Part shown: positions 15,923 to 24,592 of the stretch, one piece after another
How positions within the stretch are numbered: position 1 is the first letter of the stretch
Layout: every line of letters starts with the position of its first letter
Assembly: GCF_030150205.1 (NCBI RefSeq)
Contig: NZ_JASLGT010000027.1
Coordinates: 186,001-250,000 of the forward strand
DNA from: Niabella sp.
GTDB lineage: Bacteria > Bacteroidota > Bacteroidia > Chitinophagales > Chitinophagaceae
DNA length: 64,000 bases
Direction: 5' to 3'
The notes under the pieces: model-generated
The model's database searches: none
Seen by the model: the letters and a program-made list of their open reading frames with translations, nothing else
Told to the model about the DNA's origin: nothing
Position numbers and translations under genes: made by a program

Positions 15923-18900
15923 TTAGTCACTAACTATTACATAAAATGTGTTACCCGTCTTTTTTAAAAGTAAGTCCGTAGCCCCAAGTATTTTTAAATG
16001 CTCGCTTTCCTTTTCTATTGCCTTTTTGGAAATACCAGGTTGCACAACATAAATGCTATAATCCAAGTTACAGTATCCTGATGTTATCATATTAGTCAGC
16101 GTCCTTAACTCTTCATCACCCCCAATCTCATACCGGCTTTTTTTATATTGGTCCATACGTTTGTTTTGTCGTCTTACCATATGCTGCAAAAGTTCAAATG
16201 TATTGTGTTTCCAATGAAAACTCCTTTGAGCTTGACCGCAAACCTCATATAGATCTTTGAGGCGACTCCCACTTTGGGTCTTTGAAGAAAATTTACAATG
16301 ATAAAGCTCTATCCGAATGTTATTTGTTTCATCAAAGTTAATTGCTATAATATCGCTTGCTTCATTGGCATCATCGTCATCAAATATTAATTTGTAATCT
16401 CCTTGAGTTTTAAGTTTATTTATTATATAATACTGAATGGAATCATTTCTTTTTTCCTTTTTTTGTGATTCTTTTTTAATGTTAACCCCATCCCATTTTA
16501 AAGGAATTAACTTGCTGGTGTCGAATATTGATATTTTGCCTTTGAAAGAAAAAAATATGTTATTGTACATTTTGGAGTTGTCATGAAACCAAATAATCGG
16601 TGGAAATTCATGAAATAGCTGAATGATTTCAATTTGATCGCCTTTATAGTTAATGTTAAATGGCATTCCCGCTATCCGAGAATATTCATATCCTCGGATA
16701 GATTTTTTAATGACTAGTCGATATTGTGTTGCAGCTTGATTCGAGAATATTTGAAAATCTAATGAATTATTGCTATAAGCGAGGATAGTCATAGTGAAAT
16801 CCACAATGGGTGTACCAAGGTACGTTGCCATATTGGAATCTATATATAGTTCTTCGTTCCATTTGATCGCTATGGGTACTTTATCGGAAGGAAAGTTTGT
16901 TTTCCTTTCGGGTTTTTGTATGAACTTGAAAATGTTTTTAACATCAATAGTGTCATCCAATAGTTTGTTTCCAAGGGCATCACACCACAAGCAAAATTCG
17001 GGAATCGTTTTGACCAACTTGGTCCACACTCGTCCTTTAGATGAGCATCCTATAGTCATTTTTTCTCCATTTTCGTAACCTACGCCAAAAAGGTTTGAGC
17101 TGGATTTTGTGTTTTTGTCTAATTCGTCCAATCCACTTATAATACTACTTCCAGCATACATAGTGAAACTAATAGGACCACTTAAAATTGATTTTAAACC
17201 CAGATTGAAGAGTTCTAATTGAAAAATGCCATCTAAACATTTATATATTTCAGCTTCATTAAATAAGCTCAAATTTTTACCAACAACAGCTTTTGCAAGT
17301 TTGTCGTGAGTAGTGCCATTATTTGTGCTATTGATAAATAACAGCTTTTGCTCAAGATTTAAATAAAGAATGTATAAGTCGTACTCACAAGTTAAGAGGT
17401 CTTCAATTTGACCCCATTTAACTGTGTCAGTTTTTTTTGCGATAATTACTAATAGGTTTTCCTCCTCATGTTCAACAGAAACTGTTTCATACTTTTCATT
17501 GGTAAAACAAGCGACATAATTTTCCGGCGTCCATTGTATTTCTGTATCATATAGCTTGAATACTACAGTACTCATGGCAGGTGTTATATTCCGAAGTGGG
17601 ATTTTTGCCGAAATTTCTACATCAGAGAAATTTTGAAAAAAATCCTGCTCTTTTTTTACCGCACCCATGATGTCTTCATTAGCATGTCTAATGATTTTGT
17701 CCCAATCAGAATCTTTTTGATATAGTTTTTTCAATGTTCCCTTTAGTTTAGGGTCAGCGATGTTGGCAACTATAGAAGCTTTTCCCAGATTTAAAGACGA
17801 TTCTCTTGTGAATCTTCCAAAAAACTGAAATGATGTAGTGATGTTTTTGTGAATATCATGTAAGGCACAAATCTTTAATTGCGGTAGGTCAAATCCCTCC
17901 CCGAGCATATCTACACATACAATTATTTTATGCTTCCCTGCTACGATATCTTCCAAAATCATCTTCCTTTCGGCAGATTTTATATTGCTATGAATAAAAA
18001 CCGGATTATATTCTTTGTATGGTTTGTAAATGAACTCAAATATTTCTTCCGCTTTTTTCATTGTGTCAACTCTTGCCATTAATATGTGATCAAGCTTTTC
18101 CAATCTGTCGAGTTCTAGCAATGATATAGCCTTTTCGGCTATTTTTTTATCTGCTATTTTGGGATTGAATTCAAGAATAGGATGAAAAATGATGTTTTTA
18201 TAGTAGTTGTCTTTTTGAGCTAAAGACAGAGGGTAATCATATATAATTTTTCCTGCTAAACGTTTTTTATCGTTTCGGAATGGAGTAGCAGTGAAAAGAA
18301 GTATTGGTTTATTTAGTGATTCAATCTGTAATTTGATAATATTCCATTCCTTTGCCTGGCTATGATGGGCCTCATCCATAATTAAATAACCACACCAGTT
18401 AAGAAAAAGATCTTTGATTTTAGAATCATCTTTCAAAATCGTTGTGATGATTTGCGGAGTAGATATAATAATATTTGAATTTAGAATACCATTTGCGTCA
18501 TCAATATTTTTTATACCTGTTTTGAGAAACCCCACTATGGGATTCTTGGCTGTTTGAGCAATAACTTCAAAACCACTATTTTTTAGAATGCCGAGTGTTT
18601 TGAATTTATTAAAAATCTGAGTTCTCAATGAATCGGATGGGACTATAACCAATAGTCCTTGGCATTTTTCAGCAACGCTTAGACAAAGCATTGTTTCGGT
18701 TTTCCCAGTTCCGGTTGGCATTACAACTAACGCAGGCTTAGGTGAAATACTCCAATGAGCCTGAATCGAATGTAATGCGCCAATTTGAGGAGGCCTAAGA
18801 CCAAATTGTATTATGTTTCCTGACCTGTCCTTAAGTTCTTTTTTGTAAGTAAAACAATCCTTCCAACTTTCTATAACATTTTGAATAGAGGGCGGTTTAA

Positions 18901-19198
18901 TATACTCTAGTTTCTTTTTACATTTAGAAAGTATTGGAATAGTCAGTTTTTCTTTCGGTTTTTCTATTACAAATGCTGCATCATAATTCGGTGGGATTTG
19001 ACTTTTATTTGTGGAAATAAAGTATTTGCAACCGTTGTCTGATATGAACTCATATCCAGAGTAGACATCTCCTGAAAATTTTTGCAGAAGGCCTTTCTCC
19101 GTTCCGATGAAATACTCTCTACGATTGCCTTTGAATTTGTCTTTATATATGCCATTGAAAGTAATCCACACTTTCTCTTCTGGAAACAAGCGATTCAT
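15923..19198 (-). CDS. DEAD/DEAH-box SF2 helicase with nuclease-like C-terminus
   Basis: A 1091-residue protein, more AT-rich than its neighbours. Helicase core: LRPPQIGAL (134-142), Walker A MPTGTGKTE (160-168), DEAH (275-278), TATPFR (303-308), the motif V region VDMLGEGFDLPQ and motif VI QFFGRFTR (458-465). The middle 500 residues are unassigned. Near the end, ASDIIAI (Asp949) is followed by IELYHCKFS (Glu964, Lys969) and LKDLYEVCGQAQRS, a pattern like PD-(D/E)XK nucleases with a variant E..HCK site. It resembles type III restriction-helicase-like proteins that occur without a methylase. A stand-alone defence role is plausible by inference. Confidence 0.8.
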   Translation of the reverse strand: MNRLFPEEKVWITFNGIYKDKFKGNRREYFIGTEKGLLQKFSGDVYSGYEFISDNGCKYFISTNKSQIPPNYDAAFVIEKPKEKLTIPILSKCKKKLEYIKPPSIQNVIESWKDCFTYKKELKDRSGNIIQFGLRPPQIGALHSIQAHWSISPKPALVVMPTGTGKTETMLCLSVAEKCQGLLVIVPSDSLRTQIFNKFKTLGILKNSGFEVIAQTAKNPIVGFLKTGIKNIDDANGILNSNIIISTPQIITTILKDDSKIKDLFLNWCGYLIMDEAHHSQAKEWNIIKLQIESLNKPILLFTATPFRNDKKRLAGKIIYDYPLSLAQKDNYYKNIIFHPILEFNPKIADKKIAEKAISLLELDRLEKLDHILMARVDTMKKAEEIFEFIYKPYKEYNPVFIHSNIKSAERKMILEDIVAGKHKIIVCVDMLGEGFDLPQLKICALHDIHKNITTSFQFFGRFTRESSLNLGKASIVANIADPKLKGTLKKLYQKDSDWDKIIRHANEDIMGAVKKEQDFFQNFSDVEISAKIPLRNITPAMSTVVFKLYDTEIQWTPENYVACFTNEKYETVSVEHEEENLLVIIAKKTDTVKWGQIEDLLTCEYDLYILYLNLEQKLLFINSTNNGTTHDKLAKAVVGKNLSLFNEAEIYKCLDGIFQLELFNLGLKSILSGPISFTMYAGSSIISGLDELDKNTKSSSNLFGVGYENGEKMTIGCSSKGRVWTKLVKTIPEFCLWCDALGNKLLDDTIDVKNIFKFIQKPERKTNFPSDKVPIAIKWNEELYIDSNMATYLGTPIVDFTMTILAYSNNSLDFQIFSNQAATQYRLVIKKSIRGYEYSRIAGMPFNINYKGDQIEIIQLFHEFPPIIWFHDNSKMYNNIFFSFKGKISIFDTSKLIPLKWDGVNIKKESQKKEKRNDSIQYYIINKLKTQGDYKLIFDDDDANEASDIIAINFDETNNIRIELYHCKFSSKTQSGSRLKDLYEVCGQAQRSFHWKHNTFELLQHMVRRQNKRMDQYKKSRYEIGGDEELRTLTNMITSGYCNLDYSIYVVQPGISKKAIEKESEHLKILGATDLLLKKTGNTFYVIVSD

Positions 19199-19340
19199 AT
19201 TTGGTATTTTATAATAAGCATTAAATCTTATCAGCTAGTAAGTTTTATATTTGAGTTATCCAATAATATCTGGAAAATAAGCCAGCCTCTTATAATGCCT
19301 CTTTGTATATCATAAATATAAGTAAAAAAGATCTACCACG

Positions 19341-19372
19341 CTCAGGCCAAAGGCCTGCGCGGCGCTGTTACT
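19341..19372. repeat. REP-like palindrome, copy 1
   Basis: CAGGCC-AAA-GGCCTG (19343-19357) followed by GCGGCGCTGTTACTCAG. It is one of five related copies in 19.3-23.4 kb; the tail matches the GCGGCGTTGTTACTTAG of the copy at 20985. Confidence 0.6.
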
Positions 19373-19502
19373 CAGTGTGACCTGCCTTGGGGATATAGCG
19401 ATTATAAACACCAGCTGCAGGCAGCTGTCAAATAACGGATGGGCACAGGCCAGGAGGGACTGTCTGTTACGTTTGGAAGAAGCATCCGCCAAACTGTAAC
19501 AC

Positions 19503-19598
19503 TTAATTCAATCCAATATTGTTTTTCAAAATAACCGAGAGCTGGTTGCAGAAATGGAGAAGCGGATGAAGGAATGGAGTAAACCAGGTAAGGCCTAA
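19503..19598 (+). pseudogene. Possible sulfatase 3' remnant
   Basis: An open stretch without a start codon reads LIQSNIVFQNNRELVAEME then KRMKEWSKPGKA and a stop. This resembles the last helix of sulfatases, where an AEM...L.EW helix closes the protein. A stop codon lies just upstream in the same frame, so only about 30 codons remain. The likeness is weak and by eye. Apart from the REP-like copy, nothing else is visible in the gap 19199-19602. Confidence 0.25.
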
Positions 19599-19602
19599 GT
19601 TT

Positions 19603-19824
19603 CTATTTAAGCCATCTGAGCAAACCCTCCACACCGGAAACCGAATAAATAATAAACCCTATTATTATAACTATAGCGATAATAACTACCCAAACAATTG
19701 CTTTTATATTATCAATATCTTTCCTGTACTCGGGAGTTCCATTTACATAATTATAATGGGCTTGCTCTCTAAGCTTGCGCCTGCCATATTTGGTATTGGG
19801 ATTGTACGGTTTGCGTTGTGTCAT
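19603..19824 (-). CDS. Small single-pass membrane protein, basic N-terminus
   Basis: A 73-residue protein: a basic first half (MTQRKPYNPNTKYGRRKLRE), then one membrane helix (IVWVVIIAIVIIIGFIIYSV) and a short tail. The positive-inside rule puts the N-terminus in the cytoplasm. Unknown function. It lies 23 bases after a lipoprotein gene on the same strand. Confidence 0.6.
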   Translation of the reverse strand: MTQRKPYNPNTKYGRRKLREQAHYNYVNGTPEYRKDIDNIKAIVWVVIIAIVIIIGFIIYSVSGVEGLLRWLK

Positions 19825-19847
19825 GGTTCCAATTTTTAGATCTTATT

Positions 19848-20375
19848 TTATCTTCTTCTGCTGGGCGCGCTCCTTGTATGAGGACGTACATAGGTACCGT
19901 CTTTTCGATAATATCCCTGCACATGAACTGGACCGCCGGTACCGGGCGTATATGTATCAGAACTACCAGAAGATCTGGCTTTATAGGCGCTGTCGTCTTC
20001 TGCTCTTTTCTTTTGAAAGTAGGCGATTTTTACTTCATTGCTCTTTTGTTTGTATGCCCGAAATGATGCGCCATACTTCTTTTTATACCTCTTCTTTGAT
20101 ATGGGGCGAGATAATGTAAAACCGTTGGAGCTGGAAATGTATCCAGCTTGGTCTCCATAAATAATTCCATAATTCGACTGTCCGAAGTTTTTCTTTTTCC
20201 GCAACAGGAAGTAATTATATGGAGCAACAAAATCTGTATTATATTCTGATTCCAGACTCGAAATAAAATCATTTGAGGAATATTTTACCGGATCTGAACT
20301 TTCAACTAAGTAGTACCGGTTGCATGAACTCAGAACAATAATGATTAATAGGATGGTCAAATTTAAAGGTCTCAT
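19848..20375 (-). CDS. Lipoprotein with GYYRKDGTYV motif
   Basis: A 175-residue lipoprotein from ATG 20375 with lipobox VLSSC. The centre is rich in Tyr, Ser and Lys. The C-terminus carries VQGYYRKDGTYVRPHTR, a short motif found at the ends of many exported proteins and probably a structural repeat unit. No enzymatic residues are recognised. It is followed by a small membrane protein on the same strand. Confidence 0.7.
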   Translation of the reverse strand: MRPLNLTILLIIIVLSSCNRYYLVESSDPVKYSSNDFISSLESEYNTDFVAPYNYFLLRKKKNFGQSNYGIIYGDQAGYISSSNGFTLSRPISKKRYKKKYGASFRAYKQKSNEVKIAYFQKKRAEDDSAYKARSSGSSDTYTPGTGGPVHVQGYYRKDGTYVRPHTRSAPSRRR

Positions 20376-20421
20376 TGGCAAATTTTTTAAATGTTTTTTA
20401 TGCGTCTTTTCTTGTAGCCTT

Positions 20422-20679
20422 TCAGGCTTTTATGTTTAATAGTTCAGCAGGCACAATGCAACAATCTGCCATACGCACTGCATTTTTATTAATATAATAA
20501 TATCCAGGTCTGCATTTCCTGCGTCGGTCTTTTAAAGCGGCAAGGCCGGCTCTTAACCCTTGCTGCCGGGTGATCCGGTATACATACCGGCTACAGGTCT
20601 CTTTAAAGAGGCAGCGCCGCCGGTTCTTTTCAGGCGTCAGCCAGTACAATCGTATTATAAGCAGCAGAAAATATCGCAT
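20422..20679 (-). CDS. YidD-like membrane insertion efficiency factor
   Basis: An 85-residue protein: MRYFLLLIIRLYWLT (amphipathic first helix), CLFKETCSRYVYRITRQQG (the C.F..TCS.Y signature) and GLAALKDRRRKCRPGYYY. YidD helps insert membrane proteins together with YidC. Here it is not next to rpmH, rnpA or yidC, and the Pro of the usual PTCS motif is replaced, so it may be a diverged paralogue. Its start follows directly on the stop of the DUF4177-like gene. Confidence 0.7.
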   Translation of the reverse strand: MRYFLLLIIRLYWLTPEKNRRRCLFKETCSRYVYRITRQQGLRAGLAALKDRRRKCRPGYYYINKNAVRMADCCIVPAELLNIKA

Positions 20680-20910
20680 TTAATTTTCTTTAGAAAACAC
20701 GACCAATTGAAAGAAAGTGGTGGACGTTTTAGCGTTGATACCAAAACACCCGGGATCATCAACTATGGTTTCAAATTTCTCTACCGATTCGAACGTCCAG
20801 CCCTGAGATGCAAAATCGTTAATAAGTACTTCCAGCTTTTGTGCCACGCTCCCTGTGGTCTCTTTAACCGTAATATTGGCCACATAAGGCACTACTTTGT
20901 ACGTTCTCAT
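20680..20910 (-). CDS. DUF4177-like small protein
   Basis: A 76-residue protein from ATG 20910 (MRTYKVVPYVANITVKE). A helix FASQGWTFESVEKFE is followed by GCFG and a closing strand FFQLVVFSKEN. This matches small DUF4177-type proteins of unknown function. In-frame codons back to 20976 are not needed. Stop and next start are adjacent (TAA then ATG), so it is in an operon with the YidD-like gene. Confidence 0.65.
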   Translation of the reverse strand: MRTYKVVPYVANITVKETTGSVAQKLEVLINDFASQGWTFESVEKFETIVDDPGCFGINAKTSTTFFQLVVFSKEN

Positions 20911-20984
20911 AATTGCTTTTGATACAAAAGTATCAGCGCTCAAAGAACAAAAATTACGGAAAACCGTAAAGCACATTACTCGCG

Positions 20985-21102
20985 CAGGCCTCCCGGCCTG
21001 TGCGGCGTTGTTACTTAGCTTAATATATTTTGCAGTACAATAATTACAGAAGCCGCTTTAGGTAGCACCCAAGTTACGGGTATGCACAGGCCGGGAGGCC
21101 TG
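20985..21102. repeat. Inverted pair of REP-like palindromes (copies 2 and 3)
   Basis: CAGGCC-TCCC-GGCCTG at 20985-21000 and its opposite-orientation copy CAGGCC-GGGA-GGCCTG at 21087-21102 lie about 86 bases apart. They are flanked by TGCGGCGTTGTTACTTAG and by AAGTTACGGGTATGCA respectively. The arrangement resembles a BIME. It fills much of the 326-bp gap upstream of dinD. Confidence 0.7.
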
Positions 21103-21124
21103 CGCAAGAATGCACCTAAAAACA

Positions 21125-21179
21125 AGATCCCACAGAGCTTCCTCCCTCCCTCGGTCAACCGGGGCCGGTCGGGATGAAC
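21125..21179 (-). repeat. Degenerate GTCA...TCT hairpin repeat
   Basis: Reads AGATCCC...GGGATGAAC on the plus strand, so the minus strand gives GTTCATCCC...GGGATCT, with one inserted base against the GTCA consensus. Stem ATCCC/GGGAT. It ends about 57 bases upstream of dinD. Confidence 0.5.
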
Positions 21180-21236
21180 GGGAATGCTCCACTATTCATC
21201 AAGCTTTATTTTTAACTTTACCTAAAATATATAACC

Positions 21237-22073
21237 ATGAAAAAAGAATTAATCACCGAATTATTACAAAAATTTGAAGCCGCCTGCTATGAAGTAAAAG
21301 GCGTGGAATGCTGGAGCGCCCGGGAACTTCAACCTATTTTGGGCTATAGCCGCTGGGAAAATTTTTTGAATGCGCTGGATAAAGCACGTAAATCCTGCGA
21401 AGCCGCCGGGGAAGCAGTGACGGATCATTTTCGTGATGTCACGAAAATGATCGAATTGGCTAAGGGAGCACAACGTCCTGTTCTGGATATTGCGCTTACC
21501 CGCTACGCCTGCTACCTGGTAGCGCAGAACGGCGACCCCGCTAAGCCGGCCGTTGCGTTTGCTCAAACTTATTTTGCGGTACAAACCCGTAAGCAAGAAA
21601 TTATTGAACAGCGCCTGCTGGATGTGGCAAGGGTATCGGCCCGGGAGAAGCTGACCAAATCGGAGAAAAAACTGTCGGGCATTATTTACGAGCGTGGGGT
21701 GGATGAGCAAAGTTTTGCGTTGATCCGCTCTAAAGGCGACCAGGCCTTGTTTGGCGGCTTTAGCACGGCGGATATGAAGAAGAAGCTGAGCGTACCTGCG
21801 AATCGGACCCTGGCGGATTTTTTGCCTACGCTTACCATTAAAGCCAAGGATTTTGCTACAGAGCTCACCAGTCATAACGTAGTGGAAAAAGACCTGAAAG
21901 GCGGTCAGCAAATATCAAAAGAGCATGTAGACAATAATAAAGCCGTAAGAGATATGCTGAACGAGCGCGGCGTACAACCGGAAACACTGCCCCCGGCAGA
22001 AGACATTGCAAAACTGAGACGTAAGCTGGATGGCGATGCAAAAAAGATATTGAAAGATACCCGGAAAAAGTGA
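21237..22073 (+). CDS. dinD: DNA damage-inducible protein D (DinD)
   Basis: A 278-residue DinD homologue. The N-terminal BRO-like part contains WSARELQPILGYSRWENFLNAL and, further on, PVLDIALTRYACYLVAQNGDPAKP. The C-terminal part has EKKLSGIIYERGVDEQSFALIRS and KDFATELTSHNVVEKDL. In E. coli, DinD is a LexA-regulated protein that binds and disassembles RecA filaments. The ATG follows ATATATAACC. No E. coli-type LexA box is visible. It lies among REP-like repeats, which suggests mobile or accessory DNA. Confidence 0.9.
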   Translation: MKKELITELLQKFEAACYEVKGVECWSARELQPILGYSRWENFLNALDKARKSCEAAGEAVTDHFRDVTKMIELAKGAQRPVLDIALTRYACYLVAQNGDPAKPAVAFAQTYFAVQTRKQEIIEQRLLDVARVSAREKLTKSEKKLSGIIYERGVDEQSFALIRSKGDQALFGGFSTADMKKKLSVPANRTLADFLPTLTIKAKDFATELTSHNVVEKDLKGGQQISKEHVDNNKAVRDMLNERGVQPETLPPAEDIAKLRRKLDGDAKKILKDTRKK

Positions 22074-22105
22074 ATGGCTTTTGTAGTACCGGCGCTGGCG
22101 CGGCG

Positions 22106-22121
22106 CAGGCCGGGAAGCCTG
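22106..22121. repeat. REP-like palindrome, copy 4
   Basis: CAGGCCGGGAAGCCTG is preceded by GCGGCG and followed by CGTTTAAAGG. It lies 33 bases after the dinD stop. Apart from this copy and the hairpin repeat at 22335, nothing is recognised in the 22074-22391 gap. Confidence 0.6.
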
Positions 22122-22334
22122 CGTTTAAAGGTACTGGTACTATTTTGGGGACGGGGAGACCCGGGGGACATAGAGTGTTATGTATGGGGCCGATAGCCCC
22201 TGGTGTGGGCGATGGCTGATGCTTATTCCACAGCTGAAGTAAGTGATCCCGCCTTCTGCGGGACAGGCTCCACTCCGCCGCCATAGGCATCCCGAAAACC
22301 TCCGGGACCGGATTCATAAAAACCGCCGCAGGAG

Positions 22335-22373
22335 AGATCCTTCCGCTCGTCCTGCGGGCTCGGTCGGGATGAC
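22335..22373 (-). repeat. GTCA...TCT hairpin repeat
   Basis: The minus strand reads GTCATCCCGACC...GGAAGGATCT, with stem ATCC/GGAT. It stands just after the stop of the exported hydrolase (22392) and may double as a terminator-like hairpin. Confidence 0.7.
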
Positions 22374-22391
22374 GATAATACTAATGCCCCC

Positions 22392-23264
22392 CTACTTTAA
22401 AAAGCCGTTGAGGAGGTTCAACAGCGTGGTGGTTTGCTCCATAAGGCTTACATGCCCCTGCCCGGGTACAATGGCCAGCTGGGATGCGGGGGCGGGGCCA
22501 AAACCGGCCACCACATTGCCGCCCAGCAGCTGGTAGGTTTTGATGAGCTCCAGTTTATCCAGCCCGTCGTTATCGCCGGCAATGATGAGCACGGGGGCGG
22601 TAATTTTTGCAATGTTGGCATCGCCCAGGTTAAAGGGCCGCTGGGCGGAGGCGATCATTTGCTGCAGGAAGGGGATCCATTTTGTGGTATCCGGCGCTAC
22701 GGCATTGTAGGCGGTGTGCATGGGCGATTGATCAAAAAGCCCGGGCTTCATTTGTTTAAAGGCGGCGTTTACCTGGGGCAGCCAGCCTTCACTTTTATAA
22801 GTGGCGGAAATGATGACGAGTTTTTTTACGCGCTTTGGGTGTTGTATGGCAAACTGGTAGGCGATGGCGCCGCCAAAGCTATAGCCCACCACATCCGCAC
22901 TGTCTATATGCAGGTAATCCATTACGCCGGCCACATCGGCGGCCAGGGTGGCGTGGGACAACGGCCGATCGGAGTACGGGGTGTGGCCGTGCCCCTGCAG
23001 CTCCAGCGCAATGACCTTGCGGGTTTTTGAAAGCTCGGGAATAAGCGGACCCCAGTTGCCGTCGATGGTCATAAAAGCGCCGTGCAATAACACCAGGGGC
23101 TGACCCTGTCCATATACCTTGTAATAAACCTTGATGCCGTTGAGGGGCGCATAGCCGCTGTCGGCCGGGGTGGGTTGTGCCTGTGATGTAGCTGCTGTAA
23201 GCATAATAATGGTGATTAAAAGTAGGGGGTTGAAAATATTGCGGGTATTCATGCTCTTTTTCAT
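22392..23264 (-). CDS. Exported alpha/beta-fold hydrolase
   Basis: A 290-residue periplasmic hydrolase from ATG 23264, signal peptide ending ATSQAQ near residue 30. The oxyanion loop is LLHGAF (59-64), the nucleophile Ser129 in GYSFGG, the acid Asp in AGDNDG and the base His in GQGHVSLME, so the triad is complete. It probably cleaves an ester or related substrate outside the cytoplasm; the substrate is unknown. A CATCTTTG sequence upstream could be a near-consensus -7 box. Confidence 0.8.
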   Translation of the reverse strand: MKKSMNTRNIFNPLLLITIIMLTAATSQAQPTPADSGYAPLNGIKVYYKVYGQGQPLVLLHGAFMTIDGNWGPLIPELSKTRKVIALELQGHGHTPYSDRPLSHATLAADVAGVMDYLHIDSADVVGYSFGGAIAYQFAIQHPKRVKKLVIISATYKSEGWLPQVNAAFKQMKPGLFDQSPMHTAYNAVAPDTTKWIPFLQQMIASAQRPFNLGDANIAKITAPVLIIAGDNDGLDKLELIKTYQLLGGNVVAGFGPAPASQLAIVPGQGHVSLMEQTTTLLNLLNGFLK

Positions 23265-23411
23265 AACGACTGTTTTTGCGTTGTATGCCTGTTTTATTGA
23301 ACCTACAAAGATGGATGGGATTGGGGAATTGGATATTGGGTGAAAACGACAAGTTTGGGGGTGGATTTTGCCGGGGGGTGGCATTGAACGCTGGTAAGTT
23401 ATGGATGCGCA

Positions 23412-23427
23412 CAGGCCGGGAGGCCTA
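23412..23427. repeat. REP-like palindrome, copy 5
   Basis: CAGGCC-GGGA-GGCCTA, the last stem base changed. It is followed by a GC-rich CGTTACGCTGCGCTCGCTTC segment. The remainder of 23265-23653 is AT-rich and shows no gene. Confidence 0.55.
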
Positions 23428-23653
23428 TACGGGAGGAACCTATTCGTTACGCTGCGCTCGCTTCGTTATGCGGGGGCGCTCTATAGCTAAAGCGGCTATT
23501 TTAACAGCCTCTTATATTTTAAAATATATCAAATAACACTCATTTGTTTTATCTTTAATGCAGCACTCTTTTTACCAGTAATAAAAACTGCTATATATTA
23601 AAACACATCAAAACAACGCAAACAATTTTCCCTAACAATTTAAAACATCCATT

Positions 23654-24160
23654 ATGACAAATGCAACCTTTAACCGGGTAGATGCTACCCTTACCCCCGC
23701 TGTTGTACAAACCGTAAAAGACCAGCTGATGGCTATTGAACAGGCCCTACCCTTTTTGGTGGGCCTTACCAACGCAGAGCGCATGGCACTGCCTAAAATT
23801 AGTGTGAGCAACAAGGTGTTTACCGAGGATGCCATACAGGCGGCAGCCAATAATGCAGCACTGCTGCCGGCGTTTATAAAAGTGGAGAATATGAAGAAGG
23901 ACCTGGCTCTGTTCCATGCCCTGGACGAGCTGGTGATGCTGGTGCAGCAACTGGGAGAAAAGCTGGCGGATACGCAGCTACTGGCGGGCAGTGAGGCGTA
24001 TTCCAGCGCCCTGGCAATGTATAAAATTTTGGGCGCAGCGGCGGAATCGGGCGTGCAGGGCACGAAAACGGTGTATGAGCAGCTGCGGCAGCGGTTTAGC
24101 GGTCAGGGTAAAGGTACCGTACCTCCACCTGAAAGCCGGGGGCCGGTACCTAATTCCTAA
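23654..24160 (+). CDS. Conserved-looking hypothetical protein
   Basis: A 168-residue soluble, mostly helical protein (MTNATFNRVDATLTPAVVQT; AIQAAANNAALLPAFIKVENM; YSSALAMYKILGAAAES) ending in a flexible VPPPESRGPVPNS tail. There is no signal peptide or known domain. The helical pattern could be a bundle with a Pro-rich linker. A possible -7 box TATCTTTA lies about 100 bases upstream, and a strong terminator follows. Function unknown. Confidence 0.65.
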   Translation: MTNATFNRVDATLTPAVVQTVKDQLMAIEQALPFLVGLTNAERMALPKISVSNKVFTEDAIQAAANNAALLPAFIKVENMKKDLALFHALDELVMLVQQLGEKLADTQLLAGSEAYSSALAMYKILGAAAESGVQGTKTVYEQLRQRFSGQGKGTVPPPESRGPVPNS

Positions 24161-24215
24161 ACCCGTATTGCAAATACCTGGGAGGGCCCGCCTTATAAGG
24201 TACCCCACCCACCTT

Positions 24216-24242
24216 AAAGCTTCGCTCGCGGAGCTTTTTTTT
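24216..24242 (+). terminator. Rho-independent terminator
   Basis: AAAGCTTCG-CTCG-CGGAGCTTT, a 9-bp stem with a tight loop and one G-T pair, followed by eight T. It ends the 168-residue gene. Between 24243 and 24559 nothing is recognised except repeated GGGTACC-type stretches. Confidence 0.85.
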
Positions 24243-24559
24243 ATACCCGGGGGTACCTCTTTACCTCAGCCGCCGGAGCCTGGAGATGGGTACCCCTACC
24301 TGTACAGGTGGGTGGGTTTGGGAAAAAGCTAAGGCCGCTTGGGTTTTAGGTAAGATGGGTAGGATTTCAGGTACGGGGCGCAGCCGGATGGGTGGGGCTT
24401 TTGCTTTTGGAGGAGGCATGTTTAAGAGGGGTAAGGGTGATGAATATGGCAGCATCAAGTTGTTTGGATCTGCGAATCTGCTGCGAAATACGAAATGCCG
24501 GAGAATCCGTCTCTATTGCTCCGTTACGCTTGTTTCAATCATTATATTACAGGATTGTG

Positions 24560-24567
24560 TAAATTTG
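24560..24567 (+). promoter_or_regulatory. -7 box TAAATTTG
   Basis: TAAATTTG matches TAnnTTTG, 26 bases before the start of the 543-residue gene. A TTGTTT at 24530-24535 is somewhat far for a -33 box. Confidence 0.35.
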
Positions 24568-24592
24568 GCACTTCATTCATACCGGAAACTTC

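Noticed and set aside
15923..19198. Type III restriction enzyme subunit
   Set aside because: The helicase core fits, but no Mod methyltransferase gene is adjacent, so a classical type III system is not supported.
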